Below are positions 1 through 9,101 of a stretch of DNA of 64,000 nucleotides, in pieces (the first letter of the stretch is position 1; each line of letters opens with the position of its first letter). The translations under genes and the position numbers were made by a program. This DNA comes from Alphaproteobacteria bacterium. Its GTDB lineage: Bacteria; Pseudomonadota; Alphaproteobacteria; Ferrovibrionales; Ferrovibrionaceae. The stretch lies in NCBI GenBank assembly GCA_947473805.1, contig CANJGB010000011.1, forward strand, positions 1 to 64,000, read 5' to 3'. The notes below the pieces were generated by a model, which had not been told where the DNA came from, did no database searches, and was given only the letters and a program-made list of their open reading frames with translations.

Positions 1-635
<635 letters not shown>

Positions 636-1139
636 TTAGAGCGGGTCGGGGCCGCGGCCAATGGCGACAAGTCCGGTGCGGGACACGTCAACCAGGCCCA
701 GCGGTTTCATCAAAGCGATGAAGGCTTCGATCTTTTCGGTGCTGCCGGTCATCTCGAACACGAAGCTGGAGATCGTGGAATCGACAACGCGGGCGCGGAA
801 GATATCTGCGATGCGCAGGCTCTCGACCCGCTTCTCGCCGACACCGGCCACCTTGATCAGGGCCAGTTCACGGGCCACGTGCGGGCCCTCGAGCGTCAGG
901 TCCGACACCTTGTGGATCGGGACGAGGCGGCCCAGCTGCGCCTTGATCTGCTCGATCACCATTGCGGTGCCCGAGGTGACCAGCGTGATGCGCGACAGGT
1001 GTGCCGCGTCGTTCACCTCGGCGACGGTCAGGCTCTCGATATTGTAGCCACGGCCCGAGAACAGGCCGATGACCCGGGCCAGCACACCGGCCTCATTGTC
1101 GACCATCACCGCGATGGTATGGCGTTGAACGCTATCCAT
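636..1139 (-). CDS. ilvN: Acetolactate synthase small (regulatory) subunit
   Basis: This 167-residue protein is the regulatory subunit of acetohydroxyacid synthase, which binds valine and activates the catalytic subunit. The N-terminal ACT domain (about residues 7-80) begins HTIAVMVDNEAGVLARVIGL and continues GRGYNIESLTV, the classic IlvN/IlvH signature. The C-terminal half has the conserved FEMTGSTEKIEAFI and GLVDVSRTGLVAIGRG segments. The length is usual for the long (IlvH-type) form. It sits 26 bases after ilvB and 27 bases before ilvC, consistent with co-transcription. Confidence 0.97.
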   Translation of the reverse strand: MDSVQRHTIAVMVDNEAGVLARVIGLFSGRGYNIESLTVAEVNDAAHLSRITLVTSGTAMVIEQIKAQLGRLVPIHKVSDLTLEGPHVARELALIKVAGVGEKRVESLRIADIFRARVVDSTISSFVFEMTGSTEKIEAFIALMKPLGLVDVSRTGLVAIGRGPDPL

Positions 1140-1165
1140 GATGCAAACCGGAACTGAAAGGTGAA

Positions 1166-2962
1166 TCAGACCATCGCCTTGCCTTCGTCGGAGACCTGCG
1201 GCTGCGGGTCTCCATCCGAATGGCCGGCGAGAATCATTTCGTTGTGGGCGGCGCCGGATGGCACCATCGGGAAGCAGTTTTCACTCTTGTCGACGGCGAC
1301 GTCCACCATGACCGGCCGGTCGATGCTGATCATCTCGCGGATCACATCGTCCAGTTCCGACACCTTGGTGGCGCGCAGGCCAACGCAGCCGAACGCCTCG
1401 GCCAGCTTCACGAAGTCGGGCAACGACTCCGAATAGCTCTGCGAGTAGCGGCCGCCGAACTGCAGCTCCTGCCACTGACGTACCATGCCCATGTACTCGT
1501 TGTTCAGGATGAACACCTTGACCGGCAGGCGGAACTGCGCGGCGGTGCCCAGCTCCTGGATGTTCATCAGGATCGACGCCTCGCCGGCGATGTCGACCAC
1601 CAGCTTCTCCGGATGGCCAAGCTGAACGCCGATCGCGGCCGGCAGGCCGTAGCCCATCGTGCCCAGACCGCCAGACGTCATCCAGTGGTTGGGCTGGTCG
1701 AAGCGGTAGAACTGGGCCGCCCACATCTGGTGCTGGCCCACCTCGGTGGTGATGAACGTCTCGCGGTCCTTGGTCAGTTCGTACAGGCGCTGGATCGCGT
1801 ATTGCGGCTTGATGATCGTGCTGGACGGCGCGTAGTGCAGGCTGTCGCGCGCGCGCCACTGGTCGATCTGCTGCCACCACGAATCCAGCGCGCCGCGATT
1901 GGCGGAATAGCCACCAGCCTTCCACGCGGCCAGCAGGTCCTCCAGCACCGAGGCGACATCGCCGACGATGCCGAGATCGACGCGCACCGTCTTGTTGATC
2001 GACGACGGATCGATGTCGATGTGGATCTTCGTCGAGTTCGGCGAAAACGCGTTCAGGCGACCGGTGATGCGGTCGTCGAAGCGGGCGCCGATATTCACCA
2101 TCACGTCGCAATCGTGCATGGCGTGGTTGGCTTCCCAGGTGCCGTGCATGCCCAGCATGCCCAGCCACTGCTTGTCGCTGGCCGGAAACGCGCCGAGGCC
2201 CATTAGCGTCGACGTGACCGGGAAGCCGGTTGCGTGCGCCAGGGTGCGCAGCAATTCGCTGGCGCGGGGACCGGAATTGATCACGCCGCCGCCGGTGTAG
2301 AAGATCGGCTTCTTCGCCTTGGCCATCAGTTCGGCCGCGGCGGCAATCTTGTCGCCATCGCCCTTGGTGCGCGGACGATAGGTCTTGTGGACGATGTTCT
2401 GCGGACCTTCGTAGGTGCCCTGCGCGACCTGGATGTCCTTCGGCAGATCGACCAGCACCGGGCCGGGACGGCCGCTGCGGGCGATGTAGAACGCCTCGTG
2501 GATCGTGCGCGCCAGGCGATCGACGTCCTTCACCAGCCAGTTGTGCTTGGTGCAGGGGCGCGTGATGCCGGTCGTGTCGCATTCCTGGAACGCGTCGTTG
2601 CCGATCAGGTGCGTCGCCACCTGGCCGGTCAGGCACACGATCGGAATCGAATCCATCAGCGCGTCGGTCAGGCCGGTCACCGCGTTGGTCGCGCCCGGAC
2701 CGGACGTCACCAGCACCACCCCCACCTTGCCGGTCGAGCGGGCATAGCCTTCAGCGGCATGCACGGCGCCCTGCTCGTGGCGGACGAGGATGTGGCGGAT
2801 GTGGTTCTGCTGGAACAGCGCGTCGTAGATCGGCAGGACGGCGCCGCCCGGATAGCCGAACACCACGTCAACGCCCTGATCGACCAGGGCCTTGAGGACC
2901 ATCTCGGCGCCCGACATGGTCGGGGCTTTCACGGCCGGATCGATGCTCTGCTGTATCGACAT
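1166..2962 (-). CDS. ilvB: Acetolactate synthase large (catalytic) subunit
   Basis: This is the thiamine-diphosphate and FAD enzyme that condenses two pyruvates, or pyruvate and 2-oxobutyrate, as the first step of branched-chain amino acid synthesis. I place the start at ATG 2962 (MSIQQSIDPAVKAP, 598 residues); an in-frame GTG at 2992 would add ten residues. The family N-terminus FGYPGGAVLPIYDAL and the catalytic glutamate region RHEQGAVHAAEGYAR are present, as is a C-terminal TPP motif ending ILNNEYMGMVRQWQ. The first residues of that motif read GEAS, so Glu sits where many homologues have the Mg-binding Asp (GDG or GDA). It heads the ilvBNC operon. About 110 bases separate it from miaA, and they hold no Leu/Val/Ile-rich leader peptide. 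Confidence 0.97.
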   Translation of the reverse strand: MSIQQSIDPAVKAPTMSGAEMVLKALVDQGVDVVFGYPGGAVLPIYDALFQQNHIRHILVRHEQGAVHAAEGYARSTGKVGVVLVTSGPGATNAVTGLTDALMDSIPIVCLTGQVATHLIGNDAFQECDTTGITRPCTKHNWLVKDVDRLARTIHEAFYIARSGRPGPVLVDLPKDIQVAQGTYEGPQNIVHKTYRPRTKGDGDKIAAAAELMAKAKKPIFYTGGGVINSGPRASELLRTLAHATGFPVTSTLMGLGAFPASDKQWLGMLGMHGTWEANHAMHDCDVMVNIGARFDDRITGRLNAFSPNSTKIHIDIDPSSINKTVRVDLGIVGDVASVLEDLLAAWKAGGYSANRGALDSWWQQIDQWRARDSLHYAPSSTIIKPQYAIQRLYELTKDRETFITTEVGQHQMWAAQFYRFDQPNHWMTSGGLGTMGYGLPAAIGVQLGHPEKLVVDIAGEASILMNIQELGTAAQFRLPVKVFILNNEYMGMVRQWQELQFGGRYSQSYSESLPDFVKLAEAFGCVGLRATKVSELDDVIREMISIDRPVMVDVAVDKSENCFPMVPSGAAHNEMILAGHSDGDPQPQVSDEGKAMV

Positions 2963-3050
2963 TTGTTGCCAGCGCCCCTGGGCGCCCTCCACGCACGAAA
3001 CGACCCCATCCGCAGGTCCTTATCAACCGCGGCGGGAGCCATTCCTGTTC

Positions 3051-3075
3051 AAAAGAGGCCGCAACCTAACGGCCT
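3051..3075 (-). terminator. Possible rho-independent terminator after miaA
   Basis: On the minus strand the sequence AGGCCG, an 8-base loop and CGGCCT are followed by CTTTTG. The stem is 6 bp, GC-rich, and overlaps the miaA stop codon. It would separate miaA from the downstream ilvBNC operon. The short stem and T-tract make it only a moderate candidate. Confidence 0.45.
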
Positions 3076-4030
3076 AGGTCTTGCCGGTCAACAAAAAATC
3101 ATCAACAAACGGAAAGATTATTGCCGCCAAACTGTCTGATTGTTTCTTAGATGCGACGGTATTTATTATAAGATTACGAGTCAGCTGGTGCCGAAACCAT
3201 GTCCGCTGCCGCTTGGCGTACTGCCGAGATGCCGCTTTCCCCGCCGTTACCGCGGCGTCCAGCGTCAATTCTCCCGCCAGATAGGCCGCCAGTTCCGGCA
3301 CGCCCAGTGCCCGGCGCAACGGGGCGCCGGTTGGCGGATCGGTAGCGAGAAAGGCTTTCACCTCCTCTACCGCGCCTTCGGCGACCATGGCGTCGAACCG
3401 CTGGTCGATGCGACTGCGCAGATCCTCGACAGGTGGATCGACCAGGACCACGGCTGCCGCCCCCGGAAACGGGGCAACGCCGGTGGCCTGCCAGTCGGCC
3501 AGGCTGCGGCCCGTGGCGGCCAGGACCTCGGCGGCGCGGGTGGTGCGCTGCCGGTCGGTCGGATGCAGGCGTTCCGCGATGGCCGGGTCGCGGGCAGCCA
3601 GCTCCGCGTGGAAGGCTTCGGGGCCCATCTGCTCGGCGCGGGCGCGCACCTCGTCCCGTATGGCGGCGGGAACGGGCGGGATATCGGCAATGCCCTCCAG
3701 CAGGGCGCGCAGGTAAAGGCCGGTGCCGCCGACGACGACGGGCACCCTGCCCGCCGCCTGTGCCTGCTCGATTTCCGCCAGGGCCATCCGGCGCCAGATG
3801 CCGGCGGAACAGGGGTCCGACGCCGACAGCACGCCGTACAGGCGATGAGGCAGCTCCGCCTCTTCCGCCGCGTCGGGCCGCGCGGTGACGATGCGCAGGT
3901 CGCGATAGACCTGCATGGAATCCGCGTTGATAACCAAGCCGCCGTAGCGCTGCGCCAGCCACGCCGCCAGCGCCGACTTCCCGCTGGCGGTCGGTCCGGC
4001 GACGACAAGAATGCGTGTCTGCTTGTCCAT
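3074..4030 (-). CDS. miaA: tRNA dimethylallyltransferase
   Basis: MiaA transfers a dimethylallyl group to N6 of adenosine 37 in tRNAs that read UNN codons. The start is ATG 4030 (MDKQTRILVVAGPTASGKS), giving 318 residues; the frame stays open upstream but that stretch lacks family features. The P-loop GPTASGKS is at residues 12-19, followed by INADSMQVYRDL and, further on, VVVGGTGLYLRALLEGI. The tail QYAKRQRTWFRHQL is the conserved MiaA C-terminal motif, here followed by about 30 non-conserved residues. It is divergent from serB, with only 49 bases between the two start codons, so the promoters must overlap or be very compact. Confidence 0.96.
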   Translation of the reverse strand: MDKQTRILVVAGPTASGKSALAAWLAQRYGGLVINADSMQVYRDLRIVTARPDAAEEAELPHRLYGVLSASDPCSAGIWRRMALAEIEQAQAAGRVPVVVGGTGLYLRALLEGIADIPPVPAAIRDEVRARAEQMGPEAFHAELAARDPAIAERLHPTDRQRTTRAAEVLAATGRSLADWQATGVAPFPGAAAVVLVDPPVEDLRSRIDQRFDAMVAEGAVEEVKAFLATDPPTGAPLRRALGVPELAAYLAGELTLDAAVTAGKAASRQYAKRQRTWFRHQLTRNLIINTVASKKQSDSLAAIIFPFVDDFLLTGKT

Positions 4031-4079
4031 TCGATGCTCCGCCGATAGAAGTACGCGACTTTTGCGGCGGAACCCAAGC

Positions 4080-4958
4080 ATGACCTTCGTTTTGACGCTG
4101 ATCGCCGGCAGCACCGGCCACCCCGATGCCGACGCCACGGCGGCGAAGCTGCGCGCCGCTGGCGCCGAGGTGGGCGTGGCCGACTGGCTCAGCCCCAACC
4201 GCGCGGTGGATCTTCCCTTCGATGGCCTGGACCCGCAACGCGCCGCCGGGCTTGCGCGGGCCGACGATATCGACGCGGTGGCACAGCCAGCCGCTGGCCG
4301 ACGCAAGATGCTGCTGGTCGCCGACATGGAATCGACCATCATCGAGAATGAGATGCTCGACGACCTCGCCGTCCTCGCCGGGATCGGCGAACGGATCGCC
4401 GCAATCACCCGCCGCGCGATGAATGGCGAGATCGATTTCGAGGGCGCGCTGCGCGAACGTGTCGGCCTGTTGAAGGGCCTGCCCGCGGCGCTGCTGGAAC
4501 AGGCCTATGGCGACGTTCGCATCGTGCCCGGCGCCGAGGCGCTGGTCGCCACCATGCGCAAGAGCGGCGCGACCTGTGCGCTGGTGTCGGGCGGCTTCCG
4601 CTTCTTTACCGGCCGCATCCGCAGCCGCGTCGGCTTCGATCTCGACCAGGCCAACGAGCTGGATCTCGATGGCGACAAGCTGGCCGGCACGGTGCGCGAC
4701 CCGATCCTCGGCCGCGCCGCGAAGCTCGAAGCGCTGGAACGCCTGGCCGCGGAGCGTCACCTCGCGCTCGATGCAACGATGGCAGTGGGTGACGGCGCCA
4801 ACGACCTTGCCATGCTGGGCGCCGCCGGCCTCGGTGTCGCCTTCCGCGCCAAGCCGGCGGTCGCGGCGGCAGCGAAGGCGCGCATCGACCATGGCGACCT
4901 CACCGCCCTGCTCTACCTCCAAGGCTATCACGACGCGGAGATTGTCAGCCCCAAATGA
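4080..4958 (+). CDS. serB: Phosphoserine phosphatase
   Basis: SerB hydrolyses phosphoserine in the last step of serine synthesis (HAD superfamily). The start ATG 4080 (MTFVLTLIAGSTG) gives 292 residues. An N-terminal region of about 75 residues precedes the HAD core. The nucleophile motif is DMESTIIENEML with Asp82; the usual second Asp (DxDxT) is Glu84 here. Motif II is LVSGGFRFFTGRI and motif III/IV is VGDGANDLAMLGAAGLGVAFRAKP, both typical of SerB. The gene is divergent from miaA and convergent with the Do-type protease gene, with a strong hairpin between them. Confidence 0.95.
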   Translation: MTFVLTLIAGSTGHPDADATAAKLRAAGAEVGVADWLSPNRAVDLPFDGLDPQRAAGLARADDIDAVAQPAAGRRKMLLVADMESTIIENEMLDDLAVLAGIGERIAAITRRAMNGEIDFEGALRERVGLLKGLPAALLEQAYGDVRIVPGAEALVATMRKSGATCALVSGGFRFFTGRIRSRVGFDLDQANELDLDGDKLAGTVRDPILGRAAKLEALERLAAERHLALDATMAVGDGANDLAMLGAAGLGVAFRAKPAVAAAAKARIDHGDLTALLYLQGYHDAEIVSPK

Positions 4959-4962
4959 AAAA

Positions 4963-4992
4963 GGGGGATGGCAAGCCATCCCCCTCGATCAA
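4963..4992. terminator. Bidirectional terminator between serB and the Do-type protease gene
   Basis: A perfect 10-bp inverted repeat, GGGGGATGGC at 4963-4972 and GCCATCCCCC at 4975-4984, is separated by AA. On the minus strand the stem is followed directly by TTTTTCATTT, so it is a good terminator for the protease gene. On the plus strand the T-tract is poor. Confidence 0.8.
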
Positions 4993-5006
4993 GCGATGTC
5001 GGCTCG

Positions 5007-6548
5007 TCAGCCCTTGAAGGGCACGGCGATGTAGCTGAGATCGCCCTGGCGCTGGATCAGGAGCAGTACCGAGCGCCGCTTGGCGTCCTGCACTTCCTTC
5101 ACCTTGCCCGCCACCTCTTCCGGCGACTTCACCTCGGACTGCGCGACCTCGACGATCACGTCACCGGGACGCAGGTCCTTCTTGCCGGCCGGACCTTCGG
5201 CGGTCACGTCGGTGATGACCACGCCCTTGGCATCGTCCTTGATGTCAAAGCGCTGACGCAGTTCGGGCGTCAGCGGCGCGACCTTGAGGCCGAGCAGATC
5301 GAGGCTGCGCTCGTTCTTCGCGGCGTTGGGCGTCTCCTTCGGCGTCGGACCGGCGGAGGCCACCTGCGCATCGCTTTCATCCAGCTCGCCGACCATCGCT
5401 TTCAGCGACTGCCGCTTGCCCTTGCGCCACACCTCGACATTCACTTCCTTGCCGATCGGGGTCTCGGCCACGATGCGCGGCAGCGCGCTCATATTGGCGA
5501 CCGGCTTGCCGTCGAACGACAGTACGACGTCGCCGGCCTCGATCTTTGCCTTCTCGGCAGGCCCGTTCTCGGTGACGCCGGCGATCAGTGCGCCGCGCGC
5601 CCTGTCGAGGCCGAGGCTTTCAGCGATCTGGTCGTCGACGGTCTGGATGCGGACGCCCAGCCAGCCCCGCTTGGTGCGGCCGAACTGCACAATCTGCGCG
5701 ACGACCGAGCGGACCAGGTTCGACGGGTTCGAGAAACCGATGCCGATCGAGCCGCCCGACTGCGAATAGATGGCCGTGTTGATGCCGACAATCTCGCCGT
5801 CCATGTTGAACAGCGGGCCGCCGGAATTGCCCTTGTTGATCGGCGCATCGGTCTGGAAGAAATCGTCATACGGGCCGGAGCGGATGTTGCGGCCCTTGGC
5901 CGACAGGATGCCCGCCGTGACCGAGCCGCCGAGGCCAAACGGGTTGCCGATGGCCAGCACCCAGTCACCCACGCGCATCTTGTCGGAATCGGCCCACTTC
6001 GCCGCCGGCAGCGGCTGCTTGGCCTCGACCTTCAGCACCGCAACGTCGGTCTTCGGATCGCGGCCGATAATCTTCGCCGGCAGTTCCGTGTCGTCCTGCA
6101 GGATGACCGTCACCTCGTCGGCGTCGGCGATGACGTGGTTGTTGGTTACGACCAGGCCACTGGAGTCGATGATGAAGCCCGAGCCCAGCGACATGACCGG
6201 ACCGCGCGGGCGGTTGCCGCGCTGCTGACGGTCGAAGAAATCCTTGAAGAACTCCTCGAAGGGCGAACCTGGCGGCACCTGGGGCACCGCCTCGCGGCCA
6301 CCCGGCGCGCCGCCGGGACCGCGCGGCGCCTGGGCCGCCTCCTTCACGTTCTGCTTGGTCGAAATGTTGACGACCGACGGCAGCAGCTTCTCGGCGAGGT
6401 CGGCGAAACTTTCCGGCGCCGAACGTGCCTGGGCCGCCGGGGCGAGCAGCAGCGAGACGACCAGCGCTCCGGCTGCAGCCACGGCGAAAGGCCGGCGCAG
6501 CGCCGCGAAGCGGGCGGTCGAAGTCGAGCGGACAATTTGGGACGTCAT
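5007..6548 (-). CDS. degP: Do/DegP-type periplasmic serine protease
   Basis: This is a trypsin-like protease and chaperone acting on misfolded periplasmic proteins. The 513-residue product has a signal peptide (about residues 1-42, ending APAAQARS), then a Gly/Pro-rich loop (about 75-105). The triad sits in family context: His138 in VVTNNHVIADAD, Asp168 in DPKTDVAVLK, and Ser242 in NKGNSGGPLF. Two PDZ domains follow (about 290-385 and 410-505), with TENGPAEKAKIEAGDVVLSF as the first PDZ carboxylate-loop region. Upstream, on the same strand, a CTTGAA box is spaced 16 bases from CTAGGT, loosely resembling an RpoH promoter; this is weak. DegQ/MucD-like assignment is possible; the family is sure. 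Confidence 0.94.
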   Translation of the reverse strand: MTSQIVRSTSTARFAALRRPFAVAAAGALVVSLLLAPAAQARSAPESFADLAEKLLPSVVNISTKQNVKEAAQAPRGPGGAPGGREAVPQVPPGSPFEEFFKDFFDRQQRGNRPRGPVMSLGSGFIIDSSGLVVTNNHVIADADEVTVILQDDTELPAKIIGRDPKTDVAVLKVEAKQPLPAAKWADSDKMRVGDWVLAIGNPFGLGGSVTAGILSAKGRNIRSGPYDDFFQTDAPINKGNSGGPLFNMDGEIVGINTAIYSQSGGSIGIGFSNPSNLVRSVVAQIVQFGRTKRGWLGVRIQTVDDQIAESLGLDRARGALIAGVTENGPAEKAKIEAGDVVLSFDGKPVANMSALPRIVAETPIGKEVNVEVWRKGKRQSLKAMVGELDESDAQVASAGPTPKETPNAAKNERSLDLLGLKVAPLTPELRQRFDIKDDAKGVVITDVTAEGPAGKKDLRPGDVIVEVAQSEVKSPEEVAGKVKEVQDAKRRSVLLLIQRQGDLSYIAVPFKG

Positions 6549-6607
6549 GGACTTTCATCTCCTGGCCGGCCGGTCCCCGATGGACCGCCGCATGCCCTGT
6601 TTTGCCT

Positions 6608-6619
6608 CAACCTAGGTTG
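6608..6619. promoter_or_regulatory. 12-bp palindrome upstream of the Do-type protease gene
   Basis: CAACCTAGGTTG is a perfect palindrome about 60 bases upstream of the protease start codon, overlapping the -10 region of the weak CTTGAA (6632-6637) candidate promoter. It may be an operator or chance. No regulator is encoded next to it. Confidence 0.25.
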
Positions 6620-6718
6620 GGGACGACGGCGTTCAAGAGCCGGCGTCGCAGGGAAGCCCCATGTTAGCCGGGATTACGGCGAAAGTTGGCTTTTTCCCGC
6701 AAAAGCGCGCGAATGCGC

Positions 6719-6913
6719 TCAGTGGAATCCGCGTTTTATCAGCCAGATCGCCGCCAGGCCGACGACCGCCATGGCCAGAGCGCCAGCGCGGACCTGGATC
6801 GAGGGCAATGCCAGGGCCCGCACCATCATCCGCCGCATCGCGTCGGGAAAGGCGAAGTAGAGGACGCCCTCGATCACCAGGGCCAAGCCCAGCGCCACGC
6901 CGAAATCCTGCAT
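6719..6913 (-). CDS. DUF2065 (YjeT-like) small membrane protein
   Basis: This 64-residue protein has two predicted membrane segments (about residues 3-22 and 45-61), with a basic loop FPDAMRRMMVRALALPS between them. The opening MQDFGVALGLALVIEGVLY matches the DUF2065 family, which in many proteobacteria is encoded beside hflK and hflC. It begins 6 bases after the hflC stop, so it is almost certainly the third gene of that operon. Its function is not established; context suggests an accessory role at the HflKC-FtsH membrane complex. Confidence 0.88.
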   Translation of the reverse strand: MQDFGVALGLALVIEGVLYFAFPDAMRRMMVRALALPSIQVRAGALAMAVVGLAAIWLIKRGFH

Positions 6914-6919
6914 GCAGGA

Positions 6920-7807
6920 TCAGCGGGCGGGGCGCGCGAGCGGCGGATTGGCGAAGTAGCGCAAGAACTCCGAGTCAGGCGACAGGAGCATGGTGGTGTC
7001 GCCCGGCTGGAAGGCCTGGATATAGGCCTGCATCGAACGCATGAAGGCGTAGAAGTCAGGGTCCTTGCTGGTCGCCTCGGCCAGGATCTTGGTGCGCGCC
7101 GCATCGCCCTCGCCGCGCAGCGTTTCGGACGTCTTGCGCGCCTCGGCCAGGGTGATCACTCGCTGGCGGTCGGCGTCGGCACGGATGCGTTCGCCCTGCT
7201 CGCCGCCCTCGGCGCGATACTCGCGCGCCTCGCGCTGACGCTCGGTCTGCATGCGCTGGAAGATCGCCTGGCTGATCGTGTCCGGGAAATCCGTGCGCTT
7301 GATGCGCACGTCAACGATCTCGATACCGAAACGCTCGCGCGCCTCGGTCGAGGCCGCATCGCGGATCTGATTCATGATCTGCCCGCGTTCGCCCGAGATG
7401 ATCGAGGTCGAATCCTGGTTGCCCAGCACGCTGCGGACGGACGAATTCATCGCCGACCCCAGGTTGCGGCGCAGGATCGACAGGTCGCCGCGCGACGACC
7501 GGTAGAACACAAGCGGGTCGACAATTCGGAAACGCGCGAAAGTATCGACCACCAGCCGGCGCTGGTCGGAGGCGATAACTTCCTCGGCCGGCGCCTCGAG
7601 GCCCAGCACGCGCTTGTCGATATAGACGACGTCCTGCAGGAACGGCATCTTGAAATGCAGGCCCGCATCGGAAATCACGCGGCGCGGATCGCCGAACTGG
7701 CGGACCAGCGCCTGTTGCATCTGGTCGACGATGAACAGGCTCTGCGAGGCGACGACGATGACGGCCGCGGCGACGACGCCGAGGATGATCAGGATGTTGC
7801 GGTTCAT
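6920..7807 (-). CDS. hflC: HflC, SPFH/prohibitin-type membrane protein
   Basis: HflC forms with HflK a large ring complex in the inner membrane that encloses and modulates the FtsH protease. The 295-residue product has an N-terminal membrane anchor (about residues 4-22, ILIILGVVAAAVIVVASQSL) and the start of the SPFH domain with IVDQMQQALVRQFGDPRRV. The conserved RDAASTEARERFGIEIVDVR segment and the coiled-coil region with ERQREAREYRAEGGEQ follow, then the C-terminal MQAYIQAFQPGDTTMLLSPD typical of HflC. The start overlaps the hflK stop by four bases, suggesting translational coupling. Confidence 0.96.
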   Translation of the reverse strand: MNRNILIILGVVAAAVIVVASQSLFIVDQMQQALVRQFGDPRRVISDAGLHFKMPFLQDVVYIDKRVLGLEAPAEEVIASDQRRLVVDTFARFRIVDPLVFYRSSRGDLSILRRNLGSAMNSSVRSVLGNQDSTSIISGERGQIMNQIRDAASTEARERFGIEIVDVRIKRTDFPDTISQAIFQRMQTERQREAREYRAEGGEQGERIRADADRQRVITLAEARKTSETLRGEGDAARTKILAEATSKDPDFYAFMRSMQAYIQAFQPGDTTMLLSPDSEFLRYFANPPLARPAR

Positions 7808-8961
7808 CGCGTGGCTCCCTGCGGGGCGGCCGACGAGGTCGGGGCCGAGGTGGCGGGGACGGCCGGACGGCGCATGAGGTCCGGCAGCGGCAGGTACGGC
7901 GTCACACCCGGCGTGCCCTTGGGCTGGTCAATGATGACCTTGCTGGTGCCGCGCAGGATCTGCTCCATCGTTTCAAGATAAAGCCGGCGCGAGGTCACTT
8001 CCTTTGCCTGACGATACTCATTGTAGACCGAGGTGAAGCGCGCCGCCTCGCCCTGGGCGTTGGCGGTGACTTCCTGCTTGTAGGCCTCGGCCTGCTGCAG
8101 GATGCGCTGCGCCTCGCCGCGGGCGCGGGGAACCACATCATTGCGGTAGGATTCGGCTTCGTTCTGCGCACGCTCGCGGTCGGCCCGCGCCGCCTGCACG
8201 TCACGGAAGGCCTCGATGACCTGCGCCGGGGGGTCAACCTTCTGCAGGTTGACCTGGTTGATCTGGATGCCGGCGTTGTAGCTGTCGAGGATCTGCTGCA
8301 TCAATTGCCTGGTCGACTGTTCGATCGGGCCACGGCCCTCGGTCAGGATGCGCTGGATCTGGTTCTTGCCGATCACCTCGCGCATGGCGCTTTCGGCCAC
8401 GACCTTGACGGTCAGCGGCGGGTTCTCGACGTTGAACAGGTAATCGCCGGCGTTCTTGATCTGCCAGAAGACCGAGAAATCGATATCGACGATGTTCTGG
8501 TCGCCCGTCAGCATCAGGCTTTCCTCGCCGATGTCGCGGACCGTGCCCTGGCGGGCATCGCCGCCAGAGCGGAATCCGACTTCCTCGCGGTTGATGCGGG
8601 CGACCGGCGGCTTGAGTACCGTTTCGACCGGCCACGGCCAGTGGTAGTGCAGGCCGGGCAGAGTGGTGTCGTAATATTCGCCGAAGCGCAGGACAACGCC
8701 CTGCTCTTCCGTGTTCACCCGGTAGATGCCGGTGGCCAGCCAGACGGCAGCCAGCAGGACCAGGCCGACACCGATGCTGCGCCCGGACAGGTTGCCCCCG
8801 GGCAGCATGCTCTTGAATCGGTCCTGGCCGCGGCGCAGGAGATCCTCGAGATCAGGCGGTTGCGAACCGCCACCGCGCGGGCCCTGGCCCCAGGGGCCAC
8901 GACCACCGCCGCCGCCCTGCCAACCACCGCCACCGCCGCCACCCTGATTGCTCCAAGGCAT
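7804..8961 (-). CDS. hflK: HflK, SPFH/prohibitin-type membrane protein
   Basis: HflK is the partner of HflC in the FtsH-associated complex. The 385-residue protein begins with a Gly-rich cytoplasmic head (about residues 1-38, runs of GGGG and WGQGPRGG), then one membrane segment (about 64-82, SIGVGLVLLAAVWLATGIY). The SPFH domain opens with NTEEQGVVLRFGEY and includes GDQNIVDIDFSVFWQIKNAG. The end is Ala/Pro/Ser-rich. It is the first gene of hflK-hflC-DUF2065 and is divergent from the Mrp-type gene with 140 bases between starts. Confidence 0.96.
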   Translation of the reverse strand: MPWSNQGGGGGGGWQGGGGGRGPWGQGPRGGGSQPPDLEDLLRRGQDRFKSMLPGGNLSGRSIGVGLVLLAAVWLATGIYRVNTEEQGVVLRFGEYYDTTLPGLHYHWPWPVETVLKPPVARINREEVGFRSGGDARQGTVRDIGEESLMLTGDQNIVDIDFSVFWQIKNAGDYLFNVENPPLTVKVVAESAMREVIGKNQIQRILTEGRGPIEQSTRQLMQQILDSYNAGIQINQVNLQKVDPPAQVIEAFRDVQAARADRERAQNEAESYRNDVVPRARGEAQRILQQAEAYKQEVTANAQGEAARFTSVYNEYRQAKEVTSRRLYLETMEQILRGTSKVIIDQPKGTPGVTPYLPLPDLMRRPAVPATSAPTSSAAPQGATR

Positions 8962-9101
8962 GTTCTGGGACGCCCCCTGTTGTCGCTGTACCGGGAAAGT
9001 TGGAGAAAGGCCGGTCGCGCGTTATATGTCAGCAGTCCGGACCGGGCAAGCCGCCGGCCGGTTCCACTCCCGATATTGGCGATCAAACAGGATTTTCAAG
9101 C

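Noticed and set aside
2963-3073. Possible leucine/valine leader peptide and attenuator before ilvB
   Set aside because: The only short frame there is not rich in Leu, Val or Ile and runs out of frame into ilvB. No paired attenuator hairpins were found.
3174-4979. 601-codon minus-strand frame spanning miaA and serB
   Set aside because: It overlaps two firm genes in other frames and has no recognisable motif.
4968-6860. 630-codon plus-strand frame opposite the Do-type protease
   Set aside because: Composition is antisense-like, and the protease has a complete catalytic triad in the opposite strand.
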